This document shows positions 26,091-34,485 of a DNA stretch of 64,000 nt, one piece after another. The first letter of the stretch is position 1, and each line of letters opens with the position of its first letter. The stretch lies in NCBI RefSeq assembly GCF_017355875.1, contig NZ_JAFEWC010000001.1, positions 372,001 to 436,000 of the forward strand, given 5' to 3'. The DNA comes from Aridibaculum aurantiacum (GTDB taxonomy: Bacteria > Bacteroidota > Bacteroidia > Chitinophagales > Chitinophagaceae). The translations under genes were made by a program, and so were the position numbers. Under the pieces are notes generated by a model. It was not told where the DNA came from. It did not search any database and worked only from the letters and a program-made list of their open reading frames with translations.

Positions 26091-26126
26091 AAAAGTAAAA
26101 GCCCCGCCTGTAATATAGGCGAGGCT
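26091..26126 (-). terminator. Terminator or attenuator between rpmH and rnpA
   Basis: On the minus strand AGCCTCGCCT pairs with AGGCGGGGCT (one G-T pair) across a 7-nt loop and is followed by TTTTACTTTT. It lies 25 bp after the rpmH stop and ends within about 16 bp of the likely rnpA start. It should cut rnpA expression relative to rpmH. Confidence 0.75.
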
Positions 26127-26150
26127 AAATATGTTTTGACCACTAAGGTA

Positions 26151-26306
26151 TTACTTCAAACTTCTTTCGTCAGACACGGTCAGCTTTTTACGACCTTTTG
26201 CACGGCGACGAGCTAATACTTTACGGCCGTTGGCAGATGCCATACGTTCACGAAAACCATGAACTGATTTACGACGGCGTGTATGTGGTTGGAATGTACG
26301 TTTCAT
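26151..26306 (-). CDS. rpmH: 50S ribosomal protein L34
   Basis: The 51-residue basic protein reads [20 protein letters not shown] at the start and [20 protein letters not shown] afterwards, the standard L34 sequence with a short acidic C-terminal addition (VSDERSLK). It heads the rpmH-rnpA-yidD group. A hairpin with a T-run follows its stop, so most transcripts probably end there. It is below the length limit of many gene finders. Confidence 0.97.
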   Translation of the reverse strand: MKRTFQPHTRRRKSVHGFRERMASANGRKVLARRRAKGRKKLTVSDERSLK

Positions 26307-26362
26307 TTTTTTAGAGTTTTACTAGCCCGAAATTTTGTTTTTCATACATCAGCGGTACGTCC

Positions 26363-26394
26363 CATAAGTACTGCTATGGTGAAAGGACGGCAAA
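26363..26394 (-). promoter_or_regulatory. Possible rpmH promoter
   Basis: On the minus strand TTTG (26391-26394) and TACTTATG (26363-26370) are 20 bp apart, close to the TTTG/TAnnTTTG pattern with one mismatch. It lies about 57 bp before the rpmH start. Confidence 0.35.
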
Positions 26395-26619
26395 AGTAGG
26401 GTAAAACAACATATGAAGAGCAGTTGCAGCAGGAATATTTTTTTGTTCCCGGCAGCATAAACACAGATTTAACAGTCGTTGCGTCGCAGTACGTTCATCC
26501 CCATATCGTTGTGCAGCAGTACGGTTGCGGGATAATTTTGATTGTTACTCCTTTACCTTCTGCTGCTTTTATCCCAGCTACCATTCCAACACTTCTACAA
26601 TTGTTATTTCCTGTTTTTC
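26395..26619. other. Intergenic DNA between rpmH and murI
   Basis: With the rpmH leader this forms a gene-free stretch of about 310 bp. It holds the element at 26449-26488 that resembles 48538-48575 (CCGGCAG, then GTTGCGTCGCA). Short open frames here show no family features. Confidence 0.5.
26449..26488. repeat. Dispersed repeat with CCGGCAG and GTTGCGTCGCA boxes, copy 1
   Basis: CCGGCAG (26449-26455) and GTTGCGTCGCA (26478-26488) are spaced 22 bp apart. The same two boxes recur at 48538-48575 with a 20-bp spacer. With only two copies, chance cannot be excluded. Confidence 0.35.
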
Positions 26620-27444
26620 CTACAGGTTTACATGCTCCGACCGCACCTGTTTGCCATAGAACCTGCTGGCGTGGTTGTCAAAATCTTCAGTAGAATCGGT
26701 TGTATAAAAAGATGCTTTGCCGCCTTTGGTGCAGTTGCTCTCGATTTCGGGGTGTCGCTGCAGGTAATCCTGCAGGCTCGCTGCTACTATCTCTCCTTGC
26801 GAAAGCAATTGTTTGCCTTGTGGCAGGTGAGCTTCAATCTTCGACCTTAGCAGCGGGTAGTGTGTGCATGCAAGCAACACTGTATCTATCTCTTCAGATT
26901 GAGCAAAAAGATTTTGTAAGTGCTTCTGAATAAAGTAATCTGCTCCTTCCGTTTCATATTCATTGTTCTCTACCAATGGCACCCACATAGGGCAGGCTTC
27001 CTGGTATACCTTCACTGCCGGGTGAAATTTTTCTATCTCTATCACATACGAGCCTGATTGAACAGTTCCTTTTGTTCCTAGCACACCTACAGAGCCAGAT
27101 CTTGTATACTCGCCAATCCGCTCCGAAGTGGGACGAATAACTCCCAGCACCCGTTTACCCGGCGCAAGTTGCTGCAGGTCGTTTTGTTGAATGCTGCGCA
27201 GTGCTTTAGCCGAAGCTGTATTGCAAGCAAGTATCACCAGGTGGCAGCCTTGCCTGAAGAACCACTCGACGCATTGAAGCGTGTACTGGTAAACCGTTTC
27301 AAAAGAACGGGTTCCATAAGGAGCACGCGCATTATCTCCCAGGTATATATAGTCGTACGCTGGAAGTTGCGCAACTATTTCTTTTAGTACTGTCAATCCT
27401 CCATAGCCACTGTCGAAAACGCCTATTGGTCCTTTGTCTGCCAT
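26620..27444 (-). CDS. murI: Glutamate racemase
   Basis: MurI makes D-glutamate for peptidoglycan. The 274-residue enzyme shows the FDSGYGGLTVL opening with D11 and S12, the first catalytic Cys C74 in ILACNTASA, and the second C193 in LLACTHYPLL, both in normal context. A terminator separates it from the ompH gene upstream (27450-27483), so it probably has its own promoter. It closes the run of envelope genes on this strand. Confidence 0.97.
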   Translation of the reverse strand: MADKGPIGVFDSGYGGLTVLKEIVAQLPAYDYIYLGDNARAPYGTRSFETVYQYTLQCVEWFFRQGCHLVILACNTASAKALRSIQQNDLQQLAPGKRVLGVIRPTSERIGEYTRSGSVGVLGTKGTVQSGSYVIEIEKFHPAVKVYQEACPMWVPLVENNEYETEGADYFIQKHLQNLFAQSEEIDTVLLACTHYPLLRSKIEAHLPQGKQLLSQGEIVAASLQDYLQRHPEIESNCTKGGKASFYTTDSTEDFDNHASRFYGKQVRSEHVNL

Positions 27445-27449
27445 TGTAC

Positions 27450-27483
27450 AAAAATAAAAGAACCACGCTGATGGGCGTGGTTC
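27450..27483 (-). terminator. Terminator after the second ompH gene
   Basis: GAACCACGC and GCGTGGTTC form a 9-bp stem with a 6-nt loop, followed on the minus strand by a T-rich run. Confidence 0.85.
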
Positions 27484-27505
27484 CTGTAATTATATCAATA
27501 ACAAA

Positions 27506-28129
27506 TTATTGCTTTCTCTGGGCTGGTCGAGCACCACCGGTTGCTGGCCTTGTAGCACCACTTGCAGCAGGAGCTGGTTCATCAGCTGCTCCAGGACTAC
27601 GTAGTTGCTCAGGCAGGTTCACTTTCAGTTCCCTTGCTACTTTCTCAAATACGTTTTCTACTTTAGAACCCATTTCGTAAGCACCTGGCTTTAGAACAAC
27701 AAGGTAATTGTTTGCTTTAAGCACTTTATCGTAAGCTGTAAGCACTTTCTCGTACATAGGCGCAGCCAGTTCCTGGCGCTTACCTTCAGAGCGTTGTTGT
27801 GCTATCTGCTGCCAGTAGATAAGCGTGGTAGCAAATTGTGTACGTTGATCTTTGATGTAGTTAAGTACACTTGCTGGTTTACCAGCAGCTGAGTCAGCTT
27901 TGTATGTACTATCAGTACGGTTATATTCTCTTACCGCGAAATCGTAATCTCCACGAAGTGAGTCTTGCTCATACAAGCTAACTAAACTGTCTACAGCACG
28001 GTATCCAGGCATTACCTGTACCATCATGTCAACATCAAAAACACCGATCTTGGCTGTTTGCGCACCAGCATTGTTGGCGGCAAACATAGTACCTGCAAAA
28101 GCCAACATCACAAATAGAACTTTTTTCAT
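27506..28129 (-). CDS. OmpH/Skp family periplasmic chaperone, second copy
   Basis: From ATG 28129 the 207-residue product has a signal peptide (MKKVLFVMLAFAGTMFAANN, cut after AGAQ) and the OmpH layout: a small strand region at each end and a long helical middle. The C-terminal 35 residues are a Pro/Ala/Gly-rich, basic tail (ending RPAQRKQ) not needed for the fold. Skp/OmpH proteins hold outer-membrane proteins for delivery to BamA, encoded two genes upstream. An upstream in-frame ATG at 28189 would add 20 polar residues before the signal peptide. Confidence 0.88.
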   Translation of the reverse strand: MKKVLFVMLAFAGTMFAANNAGAQTAKIGVFDVDMMVQVMPGYRAVDSLVSLYEQDSLRGDYDFAVREYNRTDSTYKADSAAGKPASVLNYIKDQRTQFATTLIYWQQIAQQRSEGKRQELAAPMYEKVLTAYDKVLKANNYLVVLKPGAYEMGSKVENVFEKVARELKVNLPEQLRSPGAADEPAPAASGATRPATGGARPAQRKQ

Positions 28130-28248
28130 TTTTTTCTTTTTAGGTTCTGTAGTTACAGAGTGATCAATAGTGGTCGAATTGTGCTGCAATATCTATTACT
28201 ATTGATGTCATACACTTTTTAAGGATTTATAATTTGGTTAATTAACTA

Positions 28249-28761
28249 CTATTTCAAGCCCAACTCTTTCAATACATCTTCGCTCTTTTCCAGTTTGGGG
28301 TCGGCAAATATAACCGTAATTCCCTCACTTTTGTCAAGCACAAAATCGTATCCGCGGTTCACTGCCATCTTTTGAATAGCGTTGTAAACTTTGTCCTGTA
28401 CCGGCTTTACCAGGCGTTGTCTTTCTTTAAAAAGATCGCCTTCAAAACCGAACCTTTTCTTTTGCAGATCGCGTATCTCTTTTTCTAAATTGAACAGTTG
28501 ATCTTCTCTTTTCTTCTTCAATTCATCGGTAAGCATGAATTGTTCTGCTTCAAAATTGCGGTACATCGTATTCAACTGCCCTTGCTTTGCATCTATCTCT
28601 TTTTGCCACTGGTCGCTTACCTGTGCAAGCTTTTTATCTGCATCATTGTATTCCGGTACTTTACTCAAAATATACCTGGTATCGATGATGGCATAGCGCT
28701 GTGCCTGTACAGTAGCTGTAGCCAATAGGAAGCTTACTGCAACGAAGAATAGTTTTTTCAT
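28249..28761 (-). CDS. OmpH/Skp family periplasmic chaperone, first copy
   Basis: The 170-residue product has a signal peptide (cut near residue 20, TVQAQ), the opening strand RYAIIDTRYILSKVPEY, a long charged coiled coil (about 45-125), and the closing KMAVNRGYDFVLDKSEGITVIFADP. This is the canonical Skp/OmpH arrangement. It begins 26 bp after bamA, in keeping with a role as chaperone for BamA substrates, and a second copy follows. Confidence 0.93.
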   Translation of the reverse strand: MKKLFFVAVSFLLATATVQAQRYAIIDTRYILSKVPEYNDADKKLAQVSDQWQKEIDAKQGQLNTMYRNFEAEQFMLTDELKKKREDQLFNLEKEIRDLQKKRFGFEGDLFKERQRLVKPVQDKVYNAIQKMAVNRGYDFVLDKSEGITVIFADPKLEKSEDVLKELGLK

Positions 28762-28787
28762 ACAAGCGTTTTTGAAGTTTATAAAGA

Positions 28788-31529
28788 TTATTCAGGTTCA
28801 AATCCTAGCATGAAGGTAAACCTTGCCGCATCTTTCAGGCTGCCTTGTGGGTTGTACCTGTCAAGTCCAATTCCGTAGTCGAAGCCAAGCAATCCAAACA
28901 TTGGAAGGAAGAAACGCATACCAACACCCACAGAACGACGCAATTTGAAAGGGTTGTACTCCTTCATGTCGTACCATCCGTTAGCGGCTTCAAAAAAGCC
29001 AAGGGCGAAGATGGTGCTGCTAGGGTTCAGGCTGATTGGGTAACGCATCTCCATCGTGTACTTGTTGAAGATGGTAAAGAAGCGGGAAGCGCTCTGCTGG
29101 TCAGGATTCACCTTTGGATCACTTGTTTCGTAAACAGGGTAACCACGGTGTGCAATGATGTCGTAACCTAACAACGCGAAGTTGTTACTCAAACCTGCAT
29201 CACCAACCTGGAAACGTTCGAACGGAGATATCTGGAGGTCTTTGTTGTAACGACCAATGTAGCCATACTTAACAGCAGTACGAAGTACAAACTGCTTATT
29301 TCTTTCTGCACCGTGTGGCTTACCAATAGGAGTGAACCACTCACCATTGAATCTCCACTTATGATATTCTACCAACTGGTAAGGATTGGCTGTATTTACG
29401 CGCTTAGGATCGAACAGCGACCATGGTGGCGTAAGCTGCGTGCTAAGCAAAAAGTTGGAACCACTGCTTGGGAAGATAGGACTAGGACCTGCAGATGAAC
29501 GCTGTAAAGCAAACTTCATGTTGAAGTTGTTTGACACACCATTGCTAAAGCCCTGGAATATCTGGTAGTCTTTTAGTTTGTAACGTGTATAGTTAAATGA
29601 AGTGATCAAGCTGAAATAATCATCAGGCCATTTCAATTGCTTACCAAGACTTATACCCATACCTGTAGTTTGGATGTAAGAGTCGTTCTGGGTATAATTA
29701 AACCTACCTGTGAACGGATCGTAAGCACCTGTTCTGAACTTAGTATCGTACACACTTACAGTAAATGAATTTCTTTTTTTACCACCTAACCAAGGTTCAG
29801 TAAAAGAGAAGTTGTAAGAGCGGAATGCACGACCATTACTCTGAACACGAAGACTTAGCCTTTGGCCATCACCGGTCGGTAACGGATCCCAAGCTGATTT
29901 CTTCCAGATGTTGTTAATAGAGAAGTTATTGAAAGACACACCCAGTGTACCTGTAAGTCCGATACCACCACCCCAGCCGGCACTCAATTCCAACTGGTCG
30001 CTCGATTTTTCTTCAAGGGTATAGTTGATATCTACAGTACCGTCATCAGGATTTGGAACCGGGTTGATGCCGATCTTTTCCTGGTTGAAGAAGTTTAGCT
30101 GGGCAATTTCACGCTGAGAACGGATCAAGTCAGACCTGCTGAATTTTTCACCTGGAATGGTACGTAGTTCCCTGCGAATAACGTGTTCTTTGGTTTTATC
30201 ATTACCAGAGATCCTGACATTCTTGATGGTAGCCTGCGGACCTTCCACCAGCCTTATCTCATGGTCTATGGTATCGTTGTAAACACCTGTTTCTACTGCT
30301 TCGGTTCTAAAGAACAGGTAACCATCGTCCATGTACAAACCACTGATATCACCACCTTCCGGAGAAAGTTGTTTACCCAGTTTTTTATTCAGCGTTTCAA
30401 GGTTGTAAACATCTCCTTTTTCAATACCAAGAATAGCTGTCAATAAGCTATCAGAGTACTTGGTATTTCCACGCCAGGTGATATTTCCAAAATAGTATTT
30501 ATGACCCTCGTTGATCTTCAGGTCAATGTTCATATGACCCTTTGAATTGTAGTATTGAGTATCTGCTTCAATCACAGCATCGCGATATCCCAACGAGTTG
30601 TAGTATTCAATGATCCTTTCTTTGTCCTCTGCGTATTTGGTTTCATTGTACTTGGCAGAAGTAAAAAATTTGAAACGTACATAAGGATCCAGTAGTTCTT
30701 TGGTTTTTGAGAATGATAAGAAACCAGTCTGTTTCAGGTAATCATTGAAGGTAAGGCGGCTAGGAGCAGCATATCCACCAGAGTCTACAGGTGGGTAAAG
30801 TGTGAAACGTGATTTCTCCTTAGTTCCTTTCAGTTGCTTTTCCAGCCTTGCGTCGGCTACAGTGTTACCTACAAAATTCACCTCGTTTATCTTTACCTTA
30901 TTTCCTTTGGTAACATGGAAAGTAAGTGCAAGTGTATTTTCGATTTTAGGATCTGGCGTTTCTTCTATTCTCACAGCAACTGCCCTGAAGCCTTTATCAG
31001 AATAATATTTTTGAATAGCTTCAATTGCCGACCTGCGAATGTTTTCAGTGATGATACGGCCTTTGATCAAACCCACTTTGCTGTTCAATTCTTCAGACTC
31101 AGTTTTTCTTACGTTTCTAAAAGAGAAGGTAGACAAACGAGGTCTTTCAGTAACCGCAATCTCCAGGTAAATATTTTTACCTTCCAAACGGGTGATGTAG
31201 ATCTCAACATCGCTAAAGTAGTTCTGCTTCCACAAGTTGTTGATGGCTCTAGAAAACTGGTCACCTCCAGGTATCACCACTTCATCACCAATGTTGATGT
31301 TGGCAATAGAAAGAAGTAGTGCCGCATCAAAAAATTTGTTTCCGGTAACAATGATGTTAGCCACCTTGTAACGCTGAGGTACTCTTTGCGAAAAAAGGTT
31401 TTCAAGATCTACATCGATGGATGTTGCCTGGTAACTTGTATCAATTGGGGGAGTAACTTGTGCGGATGCATTGTATTGGAGGAATGATGTTGCTAAAAAT
31501 AACAACATGAATTTGTAAACGTTCTGCAT
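28788..31529 (-). CDS. bamA: Outer membrane protein assembly factor BamA
   Basis: BamA inserts beta-barrel proteins into the outer membrane. From ATG 31529 the 913-residue chain has a signal peptide (about 1-23, ending NASAQ), then several POTRA domains (from about residue 60 to 480; segments such as KVANIIVTGNKFFD and TIKNVRISGNDKT open individual repeats), and a C-terminal barrel with the GLGLD-like LLGFDYGIGLDRYNP near the end. A longer frame to 31628 would hide the signal peptide, so 31529 is preferred. It sits between uppS and ompH, the usual Bacteroidota order. Confidence 0.95.
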   Translation of the reverse strand: MQNVYKFMLLFLATSFLQYNASAQVTPPIDTSYQATSIDVDLENLFSQRVPQRYKVANIIVTGNKFFDAALLLSIANINIGDEVVIPGGDQFSRAINNLWKQNYFSDVEIYITRLEGKNIYLEIAVTERPRLSTFSFRNVRKTESEELNSKVGLIKGRIITENIRRSAIEAIQKYYSDKGFRAVAVRIEETPDPKIENTLALTFHVTKGNKVKINEVNFVGNTVADARLEKQLKGTKEKSRFTLYPPVDSGGYAAPSRLTFNDYLKQTGFLSFSKTKELLDPYVRFKFFTSAKYNETKYAEDKERIIEYYNSLGYRDAVIEADTQYYNSKGHMNIDLKINEGHKYYFGNITWRGNTKYSDSLLTAILGIEKGDVYNLETLNKKLGKQLSPEGGDISGLYMDDGYLFFRTEAVETGVYNDTIDHEIRLVEGPQATIKNVRISGNDKTKEHVIRRELRTIPGEKFSRSDLIRSQREIAQLNFFNQEKIGINPVPNPDDGTVDINYTLEEKSSDQLELSAGWGGGIGLTGTLGVSFNNFSINNIWKKSAWDPLPTGDGQRLSLRVQSNGRAFRSYNFSFTEPWLGGKKRNSFTVSVYDTKFRTGAYDPFTGRFNYTQNDSYIQTTGMGISLGKQLKWPDDYFSLITSFNYTRYKLKDYQIFQGFSNGVSNNFNMKFALQRSSAGPSPIFPSSGSNFLLSTQLTPPWSLFDPKRVNTANPYQLVEYHKWRFNGEWFTPIGKPHGAERNKQFVLRTAVKYGYIGRYNKDLQISPFERFQVGDAGLSNNFALLGYDIIAHRGYPVYETSDPKVNPDQQSASRFFTIFNKYTMEMRYPISLNPSSTIFALGFFEAANGWYDMKEYNPFKLRRSVGVGMRFFLPMFGLLGFDYGIGLDRYNPQGSLKDAARFTFMLGFEPE

Positions 31530-31691
31530 CAAAATCGTGATTTGGTAGGTTTGTTGGCCGGGCTGTAGCAGCTTGCGGTATATTTTTGAATGATCAAATT
31601 TGGTGGGCAAATTAAGGGGAATAAACAAAAGTGTTTGTTAAATAGAACGCTGTAAATTAGGCTCAAACACTTGGTATTCCTCACTTTTTTC

Positions 31692-32435
31692 TTATGCAAG
31701 TTGTTCACTTGTTTTTCCAAATCTTCGCTCTCTCGCCTGGAAGTCGAGGATAGCTTCGTACAGGTTATGCTTGCGGAAGTCGGGCCATCTTGTATTGGTA
31801 AAATACAACTCGGCATAAGCCAGTTGGTACAATAAAAAGTTGCTGATACGATACTCGCCACTTGTCCTGATCATTAGTTCAGGATCGGGAAAATTGCTGG
31901 TGGTTAGAAACCGCTGAAGTGTGTCGTAAGAAATGGTGTCGGGATCAAGCGTTCCGCTTTTTACCTCAATCGCTATATTTTTTACTGCATTCAGAAGCTC
32001 CCACCTGCTGCTATAGCTTAGCGCCATTACCAGGTTCAGGCCGGTGTTTTTGCTGGTCATTTCCAGTGCTTCCTGCAGTTCTTCTACTGCATATTGCGGC
32101 AACATTTTCATGTCGCCTATTACATGCAGTTTAATGTTGTTCTTATTAAGAGTTTCTACTTCTTTGCGAATGGTATCAACCAGTAGCGCCATTAGTCCGT
32201 TCACCTCGTTCTCAGGGCGATCCCAGTTTTCTGTGCTAAAGGCGTAAAGTGTAAGATATTCTACTCCCAATTCAGCGCAGCCTTCTACTATGTTGCGTAC
32301 GCTTTCTACGCCATGAAAGTGTCCAAAGAGCCGATCTTCACCTTTTTCTTTTGCCCACCTGCCATTACCATCCATAATGATGGCTATATGCTTAGGCAAT
32401 CGTGTAAGATCAATTTGTTGTTTAAGGTCCGACAT
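31692..32435 (-). CDS. uppS: Undecaprenyl diphosphate synthase
   Basis: This cis-prenyltransferase makes the C55 carrier lipid for peptidoglycan and other envelope polymers. From ATG 32435 the 247-residue enzyme shows the catalytic IIMDGNGRWAKEKG segment, the YAFSTENWDRP box and the RTSGEYRISNFLLYQLAYAE region, all intact. An in-frame ATG at 32471 lies upstream but adds only a Pro/Lys-rich leader. It is placed between porG and bamA, tying lipid carrier supply to envelope assembly genes. Confidence 0.97.
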   Translation of the reverse strand: MSDLKQQIDLTRLPKHIAIIMDGNGRWAKEKGEDRLFGHFHGVESVRNIVEGCAELGVEYLTLYAFSTENWDRPENEVNGLMALLVDTIRKEVETLNKNNIKLHVIGDMKMLPQYAVEELQEALEMTSKNTGLNLVMALSYSSRWELLNAVKNIAIEVKSGTLDPDTISYDTLQRFLTTSNFPDPELMIRTSGEYRISNFLLYQLAYAELYFTNTRWPDFRKHNLYEAILDFQARERRFGKTSEQLA

Positions 32436-32575
32436 TTTATTCCCTTTTTTCAGGGGTGGCAAAGGTAGCAAACATAACCAGTAAGATGGAACATATCATT
32501 AATAAGATTTGACCTGTTCCACCAGCTGCAGTTTCTGCCCCGGCTCTTGGGTGAAAATAAAGATCAATTCTTTAG

Positions 32576-33427
32576 TTACCAGCTACGTGGAGTTGGACAA
32601 CGGTAAGAAGAGATGTTGAAAGAAACACCTACCTGCGCCAATACATAAGCATCTTTTTGGGCACTGTTACCACGCTGGCGTCCTTTGATTCCTATTGGTG
32701 TACCGGTCTCGTAGCTACGGTCAGCAAGCAGCATGCCTATAGAAGGCTGGCCGTTTGGTAGTGGCTGAAATGCATCAGGCGCATAAGTAGTACTTACATC
32801 GTCTATGTAATCCGTATTTGTAAAACGATAACCTACTTCTGCAAACATGTTTATCTTCTCTGTCACGCTGTATTTAAAACCAACTGCAAGTGGAAAACAT
32901 ACTCCCATAGATCCATATGGTGTGCGATCAGGATAAGCCGGGCTTCCCTGTCCTTCAGTACCTATAGGACGAAGAAAATGTTTCTCATTGTTGAGGTATG
33001 CAAAAGGATCATAAGAGAATACACCAACACCTAATGATACGTACGGGGTATAGGTGAAACCTTCTACACCCGGGAAGAATTTGAAGAAATTGAAATCACC
33101 ACTAAGCGACAATTCCCAGATATTGGTATTGAAGCTAAGATTGCGACGCTTTTGTACTTCGTTACCACTGTATACATCAGAATAACCAAGACGCGCATAG
33201 TTTGCTGCTACCTTCACGCCAATGTAGTTGCTAAACTGCTTGCGGAAAAATGCACCTGCACTAAACTTAGGACGATTAAGGGCGGCTCGTGTGTTCAGAT
33301 CTCCAAAATAATGACCGAGACCGACAGCTAGTCCAAATTCACCTTCCTGTACATAACTGTTCATGATCTGGGCGCGGGTGCTGAGGGAAACAACACATGC
33401 CAGCAATACAATAACGATCTTTTTCAT
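32576..33427 (-). CDS. porG: PorG-like outer-membrane beta-barrel (DUF6089)
   Basis: The 283-residue protein has a signal peptide (about 1-19) and the DUF6089 pattern: EGEFGLAVGLGHYFGDLN near the start, barrel strands in the middle, and a Cys/Arg/Pro-containing end (SSYRCPTPRSW). In Porphyromonas and Flavobacterium the PorG protein of the type IX secretion system belongs to this family and its gene lies before uppS and bamA, as here. Function is assigned from family and position. No other type IX core genes are in the window, so a working system cannot be claimed. Confidence 0.72.
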   Translation of the reverse strand: MKKIVIVLLACVVSLSTRAQIMNSYVQEGEFGLAVGLGHYFGDLNTRAALNRPKFSAGAFFRKQFSNYIGVKVAANYARLGYSDVYSGNEVQKRRNLSFNTNIWELSLSGDFNFFKFFPGVEGFTYTPYVSLGVGVFSYDPFAYLNNEKHFLRPIGTEGQGSPAYPDRTPYGSMGVCFPLAVGFKYSVTEKINMFAEVGYRFTNTDYIDDVSTTYAPDAFQPLPNGQPSIGMLLADRSYETGTPIGIKGRQRGNSAQKDAYVLAQVGVSFNISSYRCPTPRSW

Positions 33428-33514
33428 AATTAGGTGTGCAAAATACTATGTTAGGTAACGCAAAAAAATTGAAAATATATTGTAATCCGCTGAAAAATAT
33501 GATTGCTGGAAGAA

Positions 33515-34393
33515 TTAATTCCTTTTATCAAGACCCCAGGTGAGTTTTTCGCGTAGCGTACCAAGGAAACTGTTTTCATTTAACGCTACCAGCTTCACGG
33601 TGAAATCTTCTTTTTTAACTGCTAATTGAACGTCTTTCTCTACAATCTCCCTGCGCGCATCCATCATACAAATGAAGTCATCCGTTCTACCCTCCACTTC
33701 AAAACTCACAATATTATCATCAGGAACTATGATGGAGCGAACATTTAAATTGTGCGGTGCCACCGGGGTAATAACAAAGCTTCCGCTATCAGGAAAAACG
33801 ATCGGGCCATTACAACTCATATTATATCCTGTAGAACCGGTAGGTGTAGATACGATCAATCCATCCGCCCAATAGCTATTCAAAAATTCACCATTCAGGT
33901 AGGTGTGTATTTTTATCATTGGTGAAAACTCCCTTTTGTGAATGGCGAATTCATTTAGTCCAAAAGGTGTATCGCCAAACAAGGGTATGCTGGCATCAAG
34001 GTGAAGGAGCGTTCTTTTTTCAGTGCCATATGTGCCATTGATAAGCGCTTCTACGGCAGCGCTTACATCTTCTTTACCCAAACTTGCGAGGAAGCCAAGT
34101 CGGCCGAAGTTGATACCAAGAATAGGGATGTTTTTATTTCTTACCAGCGTTGCAGTGTCCAGCATAGTGCCATCGCCACCCAGGCTTATCACACAGTCAA
34201 AACTATCATCAAGGTCTTCGTGTTTGCTAAAAATGGAGAAATCTGTCGGTAGCATGTGTACTGCAGATCGAGGACCGGCCAAAGATTTATGAAGGCAAAC
34301 CTTTACATGATATCTTTTGAGTTCTTCCAGTAAGGTAAGCAGTTGAACTTCCTGCTCGGCTTCTATTCCTCGGCTATATATCGCTACTTTCAT
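33515..34393 (-). CDS. nadK: NAD kinase
   Basis: NadK phosphorylates NAD to NADP. The 292-residue enzyme shows the GGDGTMLD motif (72-79), the NFGRLGFLA segment and the conserved STPTGSTGYNMS region. Length and motif spacing are normal. It lies upstream of porG and downstream of a POTRA-barrel gene and a CBS-domain gene, all on the same strand with short gaps, so the group probably forms one transcript or a few overlapping ones. Confidence 0.96.
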   Translation of the reverse strand: MKVAIYSRGIEAEQEVQLLTLLEELKRYHVKVCLHKSLAGPRSAVHMLPTDFSIFSKHEDLDDSFDCVISLGGDGTMLDTATLVRNKNIPILGINFGRLGFLASLGKEDVSAAVEALINGTYGTEKRTLLHLDASIPLFGDTPFGLNEFAIHKREFSPMIKIHTYLNGEFLNSYWADGLIVSTPTGSTGYNMSCNGPIVFPDSGSFVITPVAPHNLNVRSIIVPDDNIVSFEVEGRTDDFICMMDARREIVEKDVQLAVKKEDFTVKLVALNENSFLGTLREKLTWGLDKRN

Positions 34394-34485
34394 TCAGAAA
34401 TATTAGGCTTGGCTGATGAAATTACTAATGTTATCCTATTGAAGGGGAATATTTAAAAAAAAGGAAAAATATTAACAGCTGCTAC

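Noticed and set aside
26424-26693. Open frames on plus in the rpmH-murI gap
   Set aside because: They run antisense into murI and have no family features.
30834-31319. 161-codon open frame on plus inside bamA
   Set aside because: It is antisense to POTRA-coding DNA and has no recognisable features.
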